From an uncultured Alphaproteobacteria bacterium (GTDB lineage Bacteria; Pseudomonadota; Alphaproteobacteria; RF32; CAG-239), in contig CAKQDU010000017.1 of assembly GCA_934229625.1 (NCBI GenBank), positions 1-20,421 on the forward strand: a stretch of DNA of 20,421 nucleotides, written 5' to 3'. Made by a program: the position numbers and the translations under genes. The notes under the pieces are model-generated. The model was not told the origin of the DNA. It searched no databases and was given only the letters and a program-made list of their open reading frames with translations. Shown piece by piece: positions 5,385 to 14,427 of this stretch (positions within the stretch are counted from its first letter, which is position 1; each line of letters opens with the position of its first letter).

Positions 5385-7730
5385 ATGAAAAAAAGTTTGT
5401 TATTATCAACAGCGTTGGTGGCAGTTTTCGCAGCTACACAGGCTAACGCCGATATATATACTTGGAATGAAGACCAGGGAACCGTAAATATCTCGGATAA
5501 AATAAGCCGAGAGACTGGGTCTGATACCATTGTTTGGGTGCCGGGGAAAATCTCTGTCGGCGCAAATTCCGTATTTTCAGGAAATAAAGCAGAAATCGGC
5601 GGCGCAGTAGCCATCAAAAAACTTGAAGGTGCATTAACTATTGGCGCCAACACGCAGTTTTTGAACAATGAAGCCACCTACGACGGCGGTGCTGTCGGCA
5701 ACTACGGCGGTGCCGTTTTGACGGATAATGTTTTATTTAAGGGGAATAAGGCACAGACTCTTGGTACAGATTCAAATGCAATCGGCGGCGGAGCTATGTC
5801 TTTAGGTATCGACGTGCAAACCGAAATCAATAACAGTATTTTTGATAGCAATACTTCCGGTTATAACGGCGGTGCTTTGGGTACCCGCAAAACTTTACAA
5901 GATTCGGAAATTGCCAACGCAAACACCAGAAATAAGTTGAATATCACAAATTCAAAATTTACGGCAAATAAGGCTTTGGGGACATCGGTTGATAAAAAAG
6001 ATTCTCTGATTTCATCCGGTAACGGCGGCGCTATTGCCAACAGCTTTGCTTCTACGGTGATTAAAGGCTCTGTTTTTGAGAAAAATGAAGCTAAAAACTT
6101 CGGTGGCGCCATTTATAATATGAAATTTGAAAATAAGAGCCATTCTGCATTTTTAGATAAAGGTGGGGTTATTGCTATTGCAGATTCAACGTTTACAAAT
6201 AACGCTGCCGGTTCAGAAGGCGGTGCCGTGTATAATATGAAAAACGCAGCTATCAACTTTAGCGGCAATAACGTATTTTCCGGCAATACAGCCGGCGGTA
6301 AGGCAAATGATATTCACAATGAAGGCGCAATCAATGTTGCCGGCGATTTGACTTTGGACGGCGGCATAAGCGGCGATGGCACAATCACTTTTGACAAAGG
6401 TTCTAATTTGTCGGTTAAAGTTAATAAAACCGCAATCGCCAACAACGTAGTTAACAACGGCGCAACTTTAAATATGGTTTTTGACACAGGTTTTGAGGGC
6501 GAATATCAGCTTGTTACCGGTTCTTTAGATAAAGAATTTGACGGCTACAACAATAACGCTTTGTACAACATTGCGTCATCTAAAAACGGCACTTATCAGA
6601 TTAGCAAAAAAACAGCTCAGGAAATTTCTGAAGCAGTTTCTGCAACACAAAACGAGGCTAATGTTATCGCAGCTTTAACGGCCAACGAATCCACTGGACA
6701 CGCGAAATCAGATATTATTGCCAATGCCGTAAACGAGGCTTTGCAAAGCGGTGACGAAGCTAAAATCGCCGCAGCAAAAGAAGCCGCTTCTGCAGCTGCG
6801 CCTGAAGTTGCTCCGGTTGTTCCGCAAACAGAAGTTATGGTAGCTAAACAGGTTTACAACGCAATCGGAACTCGCTTGAGCGGCGGAATCAATAGCGCAA
6901 ATCAAGGTATTTCTTCTGGTGATATGCTGGACGATGCCGCGGTTTGGGTTCAAGGTTTGTATAACAAATCTAAACTGAACAACACTTCCAAAGCTTATGG
7001 CTATGACGCTGACACCTATGGAACAGCTTTTGGTTTGGAAAAATATGTGACTAAATCTGTTAAACTCGGTGCCGGTTATGCTTATAACTCTACCGATATT
7101 GACGGTCACAACCGTGATACCGATGTTCATACAAGCACTTTGTTTGCATACGGTGAATACAAACCAAACAATTGGTTCGTAAATGGTATCGCATCATACG
7201 GCTGGTCTGATTATTCCGAAACAAAACATTCTACTGTTGATGTAAAATCTAAGTACGATGTTAATACATTCGGTTTGCAAGCTATGACCGGTTATGATTT
7301 CAATTTGCCGCAAGCCTTTACTTTGACACCGGAAGCCGGTGTGCGTTATGCGCGTGTTGAGCAAGACGGCTATATCGACGATGCAGGACAAAGCGTAAAA
7401 AGCCGTAACAGCAATATTTGGACAGGCGTTGCCGGTGCTAAATTAAGTAAAGCTTTTGCCGCCGACAATGGTATGATTTTCAAACCGGAATTGCGTTTGG
7501 CCGCAACATATGATTTGAAAAACGACAAAGGCAACACTTTGGTAACATTGGCCAACGGCACTTCATATTCTGTACAAAACACATCTTTAAAACGTTTTGG
7601 TGTTGAAGTCGGTGCCGGCGTAACTGCCGATTTGAGCGATAATGTCGAACTTTCTATGGGCTATGAGGGCCGCTTCCGCAGCCACTATCAAGACCACACA
7701 GGTTTGATTAACGCTAAATATAAATTCTAG
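5385..7730 (+). CDS. Autotransporter adhesin with Pmp-like GGA repeats
   Basis: A signal peptide (cleavage after ANA, residue 22) is followed by a passenger to about residue 450. The passenger is built of repeated F-x-x-N ... GGA[IVL] units, such as FSGNKAEIGGAV, FDSNTSGYNGGAL, FEKNEAKNFGGAI and FTNNAAGSEGGAV. This pattern marks the beta-helix of chlamydial Pmp-type and related adhesins. An Ala/Pro-rich linker (about 455-480) leads to a C-terminal beta-barrel domain starting near DDAAVWVQGLYNKS and ending in the aromatic residue required for outer membrane insertion (YKF). The passenger should be displayed on the cell surface and likely binds host or other cells; the ligand is unknown. AAAGGGA lies about 8 nt before the ATG. 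The gene stands alone between a poly-G promoter and a terminator. Confidence 0.9.
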   Translation: MKKSLLLSTALVAVFAATQANADIYTWNEDQGTVNISDKISRETGSDTIVWVPGKISVGANSVFSGNKAEIGGAVAIKKLEGALTIGANTQFLNNEATYDGGAVGNYGGAVLTDNVLFKGNKAQTLGTDSNAIGGGAMSLGIDVQTEINNSIFDSNTSGYNGGALGTRKTLQDSEIANANTRNKLNITNSKFTANKALGTSVDKKDSLISSGNGGAIANSFASTVIKGSVFEKNEAKNFGGAIYNMKFENKSHSAFLDKGGVIAIADSTFTNNAAGSEGGAVYNMKNAAINFSGNNVFSGNTAGGKANDIHNEGAINVAGDLTLDGGISGDGTITFDKGSNLSVKVNKTAIANNVVNNGATLNMVFDTGFEGEYQLVTGSLDKEFDGYNNNALYNIASSKNGTYQISKKTAQEISEAVSATQNEANVIAALTANESTGHAKSDIIANAVNEALQSGDEAKIAAAKEAASAAAPEVAPVVPQTEVMVAKQVYNAIGTRLSGGINSANQGISSGDMLDDAAVWVQGLYNKSKLNNTSKAYGYDADTYGTAFGLEKYVTKSVKLGAGYAYNSTDIDGHNRDTDVHTSTLFAYGEYKPNNWFVNGIASYGWSDYSETKHSTVDVKSKYDVNTFGLQAMTGYDFNLPQAFTLTPEAGVRYARVEQDGYIDDAGQSVKSRNSNIWTGVAGAKLSKAFAADNGMIFKPELRLAATYDLKNDKGNTLVTLANGTSYSVQNTSLKRFGVEVGAGVTADLSDNVELSMGYEGRFRSHYQDHTGLINAKYKF

Positions 7731-7749
7731 TTTTATATTTTGAACAACT

Positions 7750-7786
7750 AAAAAGCACTTCTCTTTTTGGAGCGGTGCTTTTTTTT
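7750..7786. terminator. Bidirectional intrinsic terminator
   Basis: AAAAAGCAC pairs with GTGCTTTTT around an inner CTC/GAG extension, with T runs on both strands. It lies between the convergent autotransporter and J-domain genes. Confidence 0.85.
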
Positions 7787-7822
7787 ATAAACTAATATTT
7801 TAAATAATCACATAAACTATTT

Positions 7823-8401
7823 TCAGTAATTAGGCAAACGGGAAAATTTTTCGGAAAGCGCATGATATGCAGCAGAAATCTGCTTGAATTTTTCTTCGGC
7901 ATTTTCATCTTGCTTATTAACATCCGGATGATATTTTTTAGCCAACAATTTATATTGCTTTTTCAGCGTATCAGGATTGACATCGCGAACATCCATTTCC
8001 AGAGTTTGAATAAAACGCCTCTCCTCGACCGTAAAATAAATTCCGTCCGCTGAATATTCTCGGCTGGAATCCGACGGATTTGCATAATCCGCATCAAAAA
8101 ATTCTGCTTCTTCCCATAAATCATAGCCAAACTGATAGCGAACTTTAGAACGAAAACCTTTCTTAAAGTGCATTTTAGAACGAGCGTATTTATCTTCATC
8201 CTCCGCGGCATTGCCCTCACCATAATAATTCCACTTGGCATTATATTCCTGCACATGTTTAAGGCAAAACCAATAATAATCTTTCAATTTACGGTCCTTA
8301 GGCGCGCGATATTCGCCTTTTTCGGTACATCCGGCATGGTCGCATTGGTGCGCGACATTTTCATTTTGCGGAGCATAATATTTCTTAGTTCTTTTCAGCA
8401 T
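7823..8401 (-). CDS. J-domain (DnaJ-like) co-chaperone with N-terminal zinc site
   Basis: The C-terminal third is a J domain: LKKQYKLLAKKYHPDVNK with the HPD motif at residues 158-160, which stimulates DnaK ATPase. The N-terminus has Cys20, Cys25, Cys46 and His49 in a C-x4-C...FCLKH pattern that can bind one metal ion. EYRAPKD...YYWFCLKHVQEYNAKWNYY is a segment conserved in alphaproteobacterial members of this type. The Gly/Phe region and central zinc domain of true DnaJ are absent, so it is a specialised co-chaperone with an unknown client. A GAAGG site lies 6-7 nt before the ATG. Confidence 0.85.
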   Translation of the reverse strand: MLKRTKKYYAPQNENVAHQCDHAGCTEKGEYRAPKDRKLKDYYWFCLKHVQEYNAKWNYYGEGNAAEDEDKYARSKMHFKKGFRSKVRYQFGYDLWEEAEFFDADYANPSDSSREYSADGIYFTVEERRFIQTLEMDVRDVNPDTLKKQYKLLAKKYHPDVNKQDENAEEKFKQISAAYHALSEKFSRLPNY

Positions 8402-8462
8402 CCCTCACCTTCGCTAACAATCAAAGTACTTTAATCCTGTTTATAAATAATGGCAAGCAGAT

Positions 8463-8491
8463 TGCAAACAAATTCTACAAGGCTATTATAA
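8463..8491 (+). promoter_or_regulatory. Promoter of mutM operon
   Basis: TTGCAA (8463-8468), a 17-nt spacer and ATTATA (8486-8491) lie just before the AAGGAG ribosome binding site at 8498-8503. Confidence 0.5.
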
Positions 8492-8509
8492 AGCATTAAG
8501 GAGATTAAA

Positions 8510-9343
8510 ATGCCGGAATTACCAGAAGTAGAAACCATAAAAAACACCGTTGCCAAAACCTTGCTGAATGCGCGCATAAACAAGATAGTCGTGCGGCAAA
8601 GAAAATTCAGACAAACTATTCCTGACGATTTTGAAAAACGAATCGAAGGGGCCGTTGTTGTTTCGCTTAAACGAATCGCAAAATATATGCTAGTCGCTCT
8701 TGACAACGGACAGACAATTATCTGGCATTTCGGCATGAGCGGAAAAATTAAAATAGAAAAAAATTTACCGGAGCATCCGGACAAACATGACCATATTATT
8801 TTTGAAACCTCTGGCGGCGTTATTATTTATAATGATGTGCGGCGTTTTGGGCTGGTTACCGTCTGCGACTCCGATAAATTGAACGAAAATCCGCTGATTG
8901 CCGCGCTTGGACTAGACCCGTGGGATAAGGAACTGACACCGGAATATCTGCAAAGCAAATTAAAGAAGAAAAAATGCGCGATAAAAGTTTTATTATTAGA
9001 CCAAAGTATTATTTGCGGAATAGGCAATATATATGCTTCGGAAATTTTGTATAAAGCAAGAATCCTGCCAAACAGAGAATCCGACAAGATAAGTATTGAA
9101 GAATGCGCTCTGATTATTAAATATACTCGCGAGATTTTAGAAAAAGCAATTGCGGCAGGCGGCTCCACAATACATGATTTTAAGCGCCCTGACGGAGATA
9201 TCGGCTATTTTCAAAATCAGCATTGCGTATATAACAAAACCGGTCAACGCTGCCCAAATTGCATCTGTAACGGCAAAAAACATATTGAAAAAATCATATT
9301 GGGCGGACGTTCAACATTTTTCTGTCCGGTTTTACAAAAATAA
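8510..9343 (+). CDS. mutM: Formamidopyrimidine-DNA glycosylase, with altered zinc finger
   Basis: The enzyme removes 8-oxoguanine and other oxidised purines and nicks the site. The catalytic N-terminus PELPEVE (Pro2, Glu3) is intact. So are Lys58 in the AKY motif, WHFGMSG with Met75, NDVRRFG with Arg111 and Phe113, and GIGNIYASEIL. The C-terminal zinc finger normally ends in CP-x-CQ. Here the ligands are Cys248, Cys251 and Cys272, but the fourth position is Leu275 (FFCPVLQK). A nearby extra Cys253 could substitute. The length, 277 residues, is normal. AAGGAG lies 6 nt before the ATG. mutM upstream of rpsT-dnaA is an arrangement seen in Alphaproteobacteria. Confidence 0.95.
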   Translation: MPELPEVETIKNTVAKTLLNARINKIVVRQRKFRQTIPDDFEKRIEGAVVVSLKRIAKYMLVALDNGQTIIWHFGMSGKIKIEKNLPEHPDKHDHIIFETSGGVIIYNDVRRFGLVTVCDSDKLNENPLIAALGLDPWDKELTPEYLQSKLKKKKCAIKVLLLDQSIICGIGNIYASEILYKARILPNRESDKISIEECALIIKYTREILEKAIAAGGSTIHDFKRPDGDIGYFQNQHCVYNKTGQRCPNCICNGKKHIEKIILGGRSTFFCPVLQK

Positions 9344-9353
9344 AGGAACTGAT

Positions 9354-9716
9354 ATGAAAAAATTTATTTTCAGCTTATATATTTTATTTTTATCCGCTAT
9401 GCCGGCAAACGCCACAAAATTTGTGGAGGGCATGGAAGATGTGCCTTTAATGGACGGTTTGTCGCAAATAACTCAAGATGACATATCATTCGGCAATGAA
9501 GAAACACGCCTCTTGGAAGCTTATGTGACCTCCAGAACCATAAAATTCGGCGCCGTGGCAAAATTTTATGGAGAATCGCTGCCGCAATTGGGATGGATTT
9601 ATCAAGGGAATCGCGGAAATAACTTGTTATTTGACCGCGAGGGAGAAACTTTGGAAATCATCAAAGAATCGGCTAATCCGCTGGTGGTTCGCATAACAGT
9701 CAAGTCAAAACCTTAA
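9354..9716 (+). CDS. Small secreted protein of unknown function
   Basis: A 120-residue protein with a signal peptide (MKKFIFSLYILFLSAMPANA, probable cleavage after residue 20), so it should be periplasmic. The mature part contains LEAYVTSRTIKFGAVAKFYGESLPQLGW, which I think is conserved among alphaproteobacterial hypotheticals, but I cannot name a family. AAAGGAA lies 8 nt before ATG 9354 and overlaps the mutM stop, so it is the second gene of the mutM operon. The frame is open upstream into mutM, but starts there lack a ribosome binding site and would destroy the signal peptide. Confidence 0.8.
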   Translation: MKKFIFSLYILFLSAMPANATKFVEGMEDVPLMDGLSQITQDDISFGNEETRLLEAYVTSRTIKFGAVAKFYGESLPQLGWIYQGNRGNNLLFDREGETLEIIKESANPLVVRITVKSKP

Positions 9717-9744
9717 AAAATCACAAAGTTTTTGAAAAATTCAG

Positions 9745-9773
9745 TTGACTTATGAACCTGTCATGGTTATAAA
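9745..9773 (+). promoter_or_regulatory. Strong promoter of rpsT
   Basis: TTGACT (9745-9750), a 17-nt spacer and TATAAA (9768-9773) lie about 50 nt before the rpsT start. Confidence 0.8.
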
Positions 9774-9824
9774 GTTTACCAGAGTAAATTTTGTATTAAC
9801 TAAATTTTAAATAGGAAGAAAATT

Positions 9825-10085
9825 ATGGCCAATCATAAGTCGGCAAAAACAAGAATCGTAAGAAACAACAAGCGCAGTTTGATTAACGGCGCCCGCAGAA
9901 GCCGCGTTAGAACTTTTGTTAAAAAAGTTGACGCTTTAATCAACGCTAAAGATAAAGAAGCCGCTGCAGCAGCTTTTGTTACCGCTGAAAGCGAAATGAT
10001 GAGAGCAGCTCAGAAAGGTGTTTTCAAAAAGAACACAGCTTCTCGTACGATTTCTCGTTTAGCACAAAAAATTAAAGCTCTTTAA
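9825..10085 (+). CDS. rpsT: 30S ribosomal protein S20
   Basis: The 86-residue basic protein MANHKSAKTRIVRNNKRSLIN...KNTASRTISRLAQKIKAL is a standard S20, a helical protein at the base of the small subunit. AGGAAG lies 6 nt before the ATG. It has its own strong promoter and a terminator. Its place just upstream of dnaA is common in Alphaproteobacteria. Confidence 0.98.
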   Translation: MANHKSAKTRIVRNNKRSLINGARRSRVRTFVKKVDALINAKDKEAAAAAFVTAESEMMRAAQKGVFKKNTASRTISRLAQKIKAL

Positions 10086-10115
10086 TTTTATTTAAAGACT
10101 CCAAAAAATTCAGAG

Positions 10116-10155
10116 AAATGCAAATTGCCCCTAGTGGGTGCAGTTTGCATTTTTT
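10116..10155 (+). terminator. Intrinsic terminator of rpsT
   Basis: AAATGCAAA pairs with TTTGCATTT, extended inside by CCC/GGG, followed by a T run. Confidence 0.85.
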
Positions 10156-10535
10156 AGTTATAAATCAAACACTTATTTTCCGACTCTAACAAAATTCGTT
10201 GTCAAGACATTTAATTACAATGTTCGCAAAAAGTTCTCTTGTAATTATGTTTTTTTGCTGTTAACACTTAATTTAGATTTTGAAGAAATGATGTTGAACA
10301 ATTAAACAATGCTGAACATTTTTGCAGATGCGGCGCTGATTGTAAAACAAAAAAACTAAAAATTACAGGTACTGAGCCGACAAGCCGTCCACCAATTTAA
10401 AGCGACTGCAAAAAAACGGCTTATGTTTGTTTTTTTGTTTGTCCGGTCTGTGTTTTATATTGTTTTTTACAAGTCAACAGCAATCATTTCACGGGTTATT
10501 ATTTAAAACAAGTTTAACTGAACAGGATATTGAAA
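10156..10535. other. rpsT-dnaA intergenic region, AT-rich with inverted repeats
   Basis: No ORF of note lies in these 380 nt. There are two inverted repeats: TAATTACAA (10212-10220) with TTGTAATTA (10239-10247), followed by a T run, and AAGCCGT (10382-10388) with ACGGCTT (10416-10422), also followed by a T-rich stretch. Two near-identical elements, ATGTTGAACAAT and ATGCTGAACATT, lie around 10289-10320, about two helical turns apart. They could be operator sites for dnaA control. I find no convincing DnaA box. The dnaA promoter must lie here but no hexamer pair stands out. Confidence 0.5.
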
Positions 10536-11969
10536 ATGGCTGAACAGGCAATATATGAGGAAGATTTTTCTATCAATGACCAATGGGAGCAAGTTTGTTG
10601 CCAGTTAAAAAATGAGTTTGGCGAAACAGCTTTTGACAGCTGGCTGAAACCGCTGAGCGTCAGTTCTTTTAATGATGGAGTTATGAATATCTGCGCACCG
10701 ACAGCTTTTATGAAAAACTGGGTTATTGCGCATTATTCTGACCGAATCCACAGAATTTGGGAACACAAGAATCCGGATGTGAAAAAAGTTCAGTTCATTG
10801 TTCAGAATGTCGGTACCACCGATAAATCTGTAATGGGCAGCAGAGACACTTCTCTTTTGAAAAAAATTAAATCAACCCCGACTCCGCAAAGCATCTATGG
10901 TTTGAATAATATCGCCAATAATTATGCCGCAGATGATGAGCAGTATTTGTCGTCAAAACTGAATCCGGCCTATACATTTGATAATTTCGTAGTAGGTAAA
11001 ACAAATGAGTTTGCTTATGTTGCAGCAAAAAAAGTTGCCGAATCCAGAAATATTTCATTTAATCCGCTGTTTTTATATTCTGGTGTAGGCTTGGGCAAAA
11101 CACACTTGATGCACGCAATTGCTTGGGAAATCAAAAAGAAAGACCCGTCTCGCAATGTGGTATATATTTCCGCCGAACAGTTCCTTTATAAGTTTGTAAA
11201 GGCTTTGCGCTATAAAGATGCCGAAGCATTTAAGGAACAATTCCGCTCTGTAGACGTTTTGATGATTGATGACGTGCAATTTTTGGCCAACAAAGAAAAG
11301 ACTCAAGATGAATTCTTTTATACATTTGACTCTCTGATGGAGGGCGGCCGTCAAATCATTTTGTCTGCCGATAAATCTCCGAATGACTTAGACGGCATTG
11401 AAGCACGCTTGAAATCTCGCCTCAACAGCGGTCTGGCTGCCGACATTATGCCGACAGATTTTGATTTGCGCGTGGATATTCTAAACAAAAAAGCTGCGCA
11501 GCTCGGTATTAACCTGCCGCAAAACGTTGCAGATTTCTTGGCACAAAAAATCACCTCCAACATCCGCGAGCTGGAAGGTTCCTTAAAACGAATCGCCGCG
11601 CATTCTCAGCTATTGTCCGGACACGAAATCACTTTGGATATGACTCAGGATGTTCTGAAAGATATGCTGCGTTCTATTGACCGTAAAACAACAATAGATG
11701 AGATTCAAAGAAAAGTTGCCGAATACTTCAACATCTCGGTCAAAGAGATGCAGTCTTCTCGCCGCGCACGCAATGTGGCTCGTCCGCGTCAAATTGCCAT
11801 GTATTTAGCTAAACAGCTAACTTCGCGTTCATTACCGGAAATCGGGCGCAAATTTGACCGCGACCACACAACAGTTATGCACGCAGTTCGCAAAGTTGAA
11901 GAATTGATTATTGAAGACACATCGCTTTCCGAAAGTGTTGAGGCTTTACGCCACCTTTTGGAAAACTAA
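10536..11969 (+). CDS. dnaA: Chromosomal replication initiator DnaA
   Basis: The 477-residue protein has all four DnaA domains. Domain I (about 1-90) is for DnaB/self contact, with a short linker after it. The AAA+ domain has Walker A GVGLGKTH (183-190) and Walker B VLMIDD (241-246). Domain IV ends in the DNA-binding signature FDRDHTTVMHAVRKVEEL. It binds DnaA boxes and melts the origin. I chose ATG 10536 over the TTG two codons upstream because AGGA is 9 nt before it. dnaN and recF follow, giving the ancestral dnaA-dnaN-recF order. Confidence 0.98.
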   Translation: MAEQAIYEEDFSINDQWEQVCCQLKNEFGETAFDSWLKPLSVSSFNDGVMNICAPTAFMKNWVIAHYSDRIHRIWEHKNPDVKKVQFIVQNVGTTDKSVMGSRDTSLLKKIKSTPTPQSIYGLNNIANNYAADDEQYLSSKLNPAYTFDNFVVGKTNEFAYVAAKKVAESRNISFNPLFLYSGVGLGKTHLMHAIAWEIKKKDPSRNVVYISAEQFLYKFVKALRYKDAEAFKEQFRSVDVLMIDDVQFLANKEKTQDEFFYTFDSLMEGGRQIILSADKSPNDLDGIEARLKSRLNSGLAADIMPTDFDLRVDILNKKAAQLGINLPQNVADFLAQKITSNIRELEGSLKRIAAHSQLLSGHEITLDMTQDVLKDMLRSIDRKTTIDEIQRKVAEYFNISVKEMQSSRRARNVARPRQIAMYLAKQLTSRSLPEIGRKFDRDHTTVMHAVRKVEELIIEDTSLSESVEALRHLLEN

Positions 11970-11983
11970 TAAAAAACTTGTTG

Positions 11984-12064
11984 ACGACTCATTATTTTAT
12001 CTTCTTATTTAGCAGCATTTTTGCTAATCTGCCGATAGAAAGCTAAAAACGATGAGTCGTTTTG
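11984..12064 (+). promoter_or_regulatory. Inverted-repeat leader between dnaA and dnaN
   Basis: ACGACTCAT (11984-11992) and ATGAGTCGT (12052-12060) form a perfect 9-bp stem followed by TTTT. A 6-bp hairpin TTAGCA/TGCTAA (12009-12027) lies inside it. The element starts 15 nt after the dnaA stop. It can act as a partial terminator or attenuator setting dnaN level relative to dnaA. A TTGACG box overlaps its left arm. Confidence 0.5.
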
Positions 12065-12100
12065 GTATTTGGCAGAAACATTATAAATTGGTGAAGAAAG

Positions 12101-13219
12101 ATGAAGTTTACAATTGAAAAAGCTATTTTATTGAAAACTCTGGGACACGTACAAAACATTGTGGAAAAAAGAAACACGGTTCCGGTTTTATCCAACGTGC
12201 GAATCGAGGCCGGCAATGACGGTATCAGTTTTAAGGCTACCGACATGGATACGGAAATTACCGAAATTGTAGACGCCAAAATTTTGGAAAACGGTGCAAT
12301 CACAGCTCCGGCGCATATGTTATATGACATTGTGCGCAAACTTTCTGACGGTTCTGAAATTGAACTGACTTATCCGGATGAAAAAGAACAATTAAGCATC
12401 GCTTCCGGACGTTCCAAATTTTCACTTTCAACCATCGGAGTAGAAGATTTCCCTGTAATTTCCGCCGACACGCTGCCTACCAATTTTGAAATGAACCGCG
12501 ATGAGCTTAAAGATGTAATTGACCGCACTCAATTTGCCGCATCTACAGAAGAAACCAGATACTATTTGAATGGTTTATATATTCATCCGAAAAATGAAGG
12601 CGAAACAAAAGTTTTGCGAATTGTTGCAACTGACGGACATCGCTTGGCTTGTGTAGAAACTCCTCTGCCAGACGGAGCTGCCGATATGGAAGGTGTGATT
12701 CTGCCGCGTAAAACTGTAGGTGAAATCCGTAAATTGTTAGACGATACATCTGCCGAATCCGTACAAATTTCGTTATCGGACAGCAAAGTACGCTTCACTT
12801 TGGCAGATGTTACTTTGGCTTCCAAACTGATTGACGGAACATATCCTGATTATGAACGGGTTATTCCAACCTCAAATGATAAAATTTTGGAGCTAAATGT
12901 AAAAGATTTGGCAACCGCTGTTGACCGTGTTTCGGTTGTGGCTGAACGCACGCGCGCCATAAAGATGATTGCAAATAAAAACCATGTAATTATCACAACT
13001 TCAAGTCCGGATTTGGGCAGCGCTATTGAAGAAATAGAAGCCACTTATGACAGCGAATCGCTGGAAATAGGTTATAATTTCCGCTATTTATTGGATATTT
13101 TGGCAGAAATTAAAGGCGACACGGCTAAATTCAGTTTTAGCGATGGCGCGTCTCCGTCTGTTATTCATGACACATCTGATGCCGGCGCAATTTATGTATT
13201 GATGCCGATGAGAGTGTAA
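12101..13219 (+). CDS. dnaN: DNA polymerase III beta sliding clamp
   Basis: The 372-residue protein starts MKFTIEKAILLKTLGHVQNIVEKRNTVPVLSN and ends YVLMPMRV, both typical of the beta clamp. Three repeated clamp domains fill the length. A dimer encircles DNA and tethers polymerase III and other partners through the hydrophobic cleft. GAAGAAAG precedes the ATG. The gap to recF is one base, so they are coupled. Confidence 0.98.
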   Translation: MKFTIEKAILLKTLGHVQNIVEKRNTVPVLSNVRIEAGNDGISFKATDMDTEITEIVDAKILENGAITAPAHMLYDIVRKLSDGSEIELTYPDEKEQLSIASGRSKFSLSTIGVEDFPVISADTLPTNFEMNRDELKDVIDRTQFAASTEETRYYLNGLYIHPKNEGETKVLRIVATDGHRLACVETPLPDGAADMEGVILPRKTVGEIRKLLDDTSAESVQISLSDSKVRFTLADVTLASKLIDGTYPDYERVIPTSNDKILELNVKDLATAVDRVSVVAERTRAIKMIANKNHVIITTSSPDLGSAIEEIEATYDSESLEIGYNFRYLLDILAEIKGDTAKFSFSDGASPSVIHDTSDAGAIYVLMPMRV

Positions 13220-13220
13220 A

Positions 13221-14426
13221 TTGACTGTATTAACAGAAAAATTAAATGAAATTACAAAAGAAAAGTCAGGTGTTATCCGCCTGACTTTATCTGACTTTAG
13301 AAACTATCGGAATCTGCGGCTGGAAGCGGATATTGCTCCGATTATAATTACCGGTGAAAACGGCTCAGGCAAAACAAACATTTTGGAAGCCATATCTTTT
13401 TTGACTCCGGGACGAGGCTTGCGAGGTTCGAGACTTGCCGATATAAAGCGAATCCAATCTCCGGAAGAAAATACATGGAATCCGGACGGCGGCTGGAGCG
13501 TTGCTGCGGAAATCTTAAAAAATAACGATGATTTTTTAATAGGTACAGGCACGCAAAAAAATTTTCGAGAAGACGCGACAGAGGATGAAGTTAAAAATTT
13601 TGAACGGCGAATCGTAAAAATAAATCAGCAAAAAATAACACAGCAATCCGAACTAGGAAAATATATATCTGCCATTTGGATAACCCCGCAAATGGACAGG
13701 CTGTTTTTGGGCGGAACTCAGCCAAGACGCAGTTTTTTAGACCGGCTTGTTTACGCATTTGATTTGGAACACGCCAAACGCACAGCCAACTTTGAACACC
13801 TTTACCGACAATGGTTTCAAATTCTGAAATCAGGACACCCAGATGAATATTGGCTGCAATCCGTAGAAAATGACATGTCGACTTTAGGTGTGGCAATTGC
13901 GGCGGCGCGCCGTGAGCTAATTGCCCGGCTTAACACTTTTATTGCTCATGAGCCGGATGACATTTTTCCGGATGTGCGGCTGGAATTAGACGGAACAATT
14001 GAAAAAATGCTGGACACCCTGCCAGCTGTTAAAGTTGAACAATTTTATGCTGAACAACTTGCCAGACAACGCCGTAATGTTTTATATAACGACTATGTTG
14101 ACGGTGTCAACCGCACAGACTTTAAGGTTTATTTCAAGAAAAAAAACATGCCGGCGGAACTTTGTTCTACCGGCGAGCAAAAAGCTTTGCTGGTCAGCAT
14201 TATTCTGGCTCAGACTAAATGTCAGATTTTGGATAAAGGTTTTGCCCCTATTCTGCTGCTGGATGAGGTTACGACTCACTTGGACGACAAAAAGCGCGAT
14301 GCTTTGCTGAGCAAAATTGCCAATCTACATCTGCAAGCTTGGATTACATCTACCGAACCGCAAAATTTTGATATTATAAAAAATATATCGCAATTTTTTG
14401 AGGTTAAAAACAACAAAGTTATTTAA
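13221..14426 (+). CDS. recF: DNA replication and repair protein RecF
   Basis: RecF is an SMC-like ATPase that helps load RecA at gaps. Visible are LTLSDFRNYRNLRLE, Walker A GENGSGKT (45-52), the ABC signature region STGEQKALLVSIILAQ and Walker B LLLDEVTTHLDD. The 401 residues are slightly longer than usual because of a short N-terminal extension. No ATG or GTG precedes the conserved core, so I take TTG 13221, one base after the dnaN stop, with GAGAG inside the dnaN end as ribosome binding site. gyrB, the common next gene, is missing; pilin-like DNA begins two bases after the stop. Confidence 0.95.
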   Translation: MTVLTEKLNEITKEKSGVIRLTLSDFRNYRNLRLEADIAPIIITGENGSGKTNILEAISFLTPGRGLRGSRLADIKRIQSPEENTWNPDGGWSVAAEILKNNDDFLIGTGTQKNFREDATEDEVKNFERRIVKINQQKITQQSELGKYISAIWITPQMDRLFLGGTQPRRSFLDRLVYAFDLEHAKRTANFEHLYRQWFQILKSGHPDEYWLQSVENDMSTLGVAIAAARRELIARLNTFIAHEPDDIFPDVRLELDGTIEKMLDTLPAVKVEQFYAEQLARQRRNVLYNDYVDGVNRTDFKVYFKKKNMPAELCSTGEQKALLVSIILAQTKCQILDKGFAPILLLDEVTTHLDDKKRDALLSKIANLHLQAWITSTEPQNFDIIKNISQFFEVKNNKVI

Positions 14427-14427
14427 A

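Noticed and set aside
6708..7130. Minus-strand ORFs within the autotransporter
   Set aside because: They are shadows of the coding strand without ribosome binding sites or recognisable domains.
9150..9353. N-terminal extension of the small secreted protein into mutM
   Set aside because: ATG 9354 has a well-placed AAAGGAA and begins a clean signal peptide; the extension is the mutM zinc finger in another frame.
10156..10535. Chromosome origin upstream of dnaA
   Set aside because: The stretch is AT-rich and has inverted repeats, but I find no convincing DnaA boxes, and alphaproteobacterial origins often lie elsewhere (near hemE). Kept only as an intergenic region.
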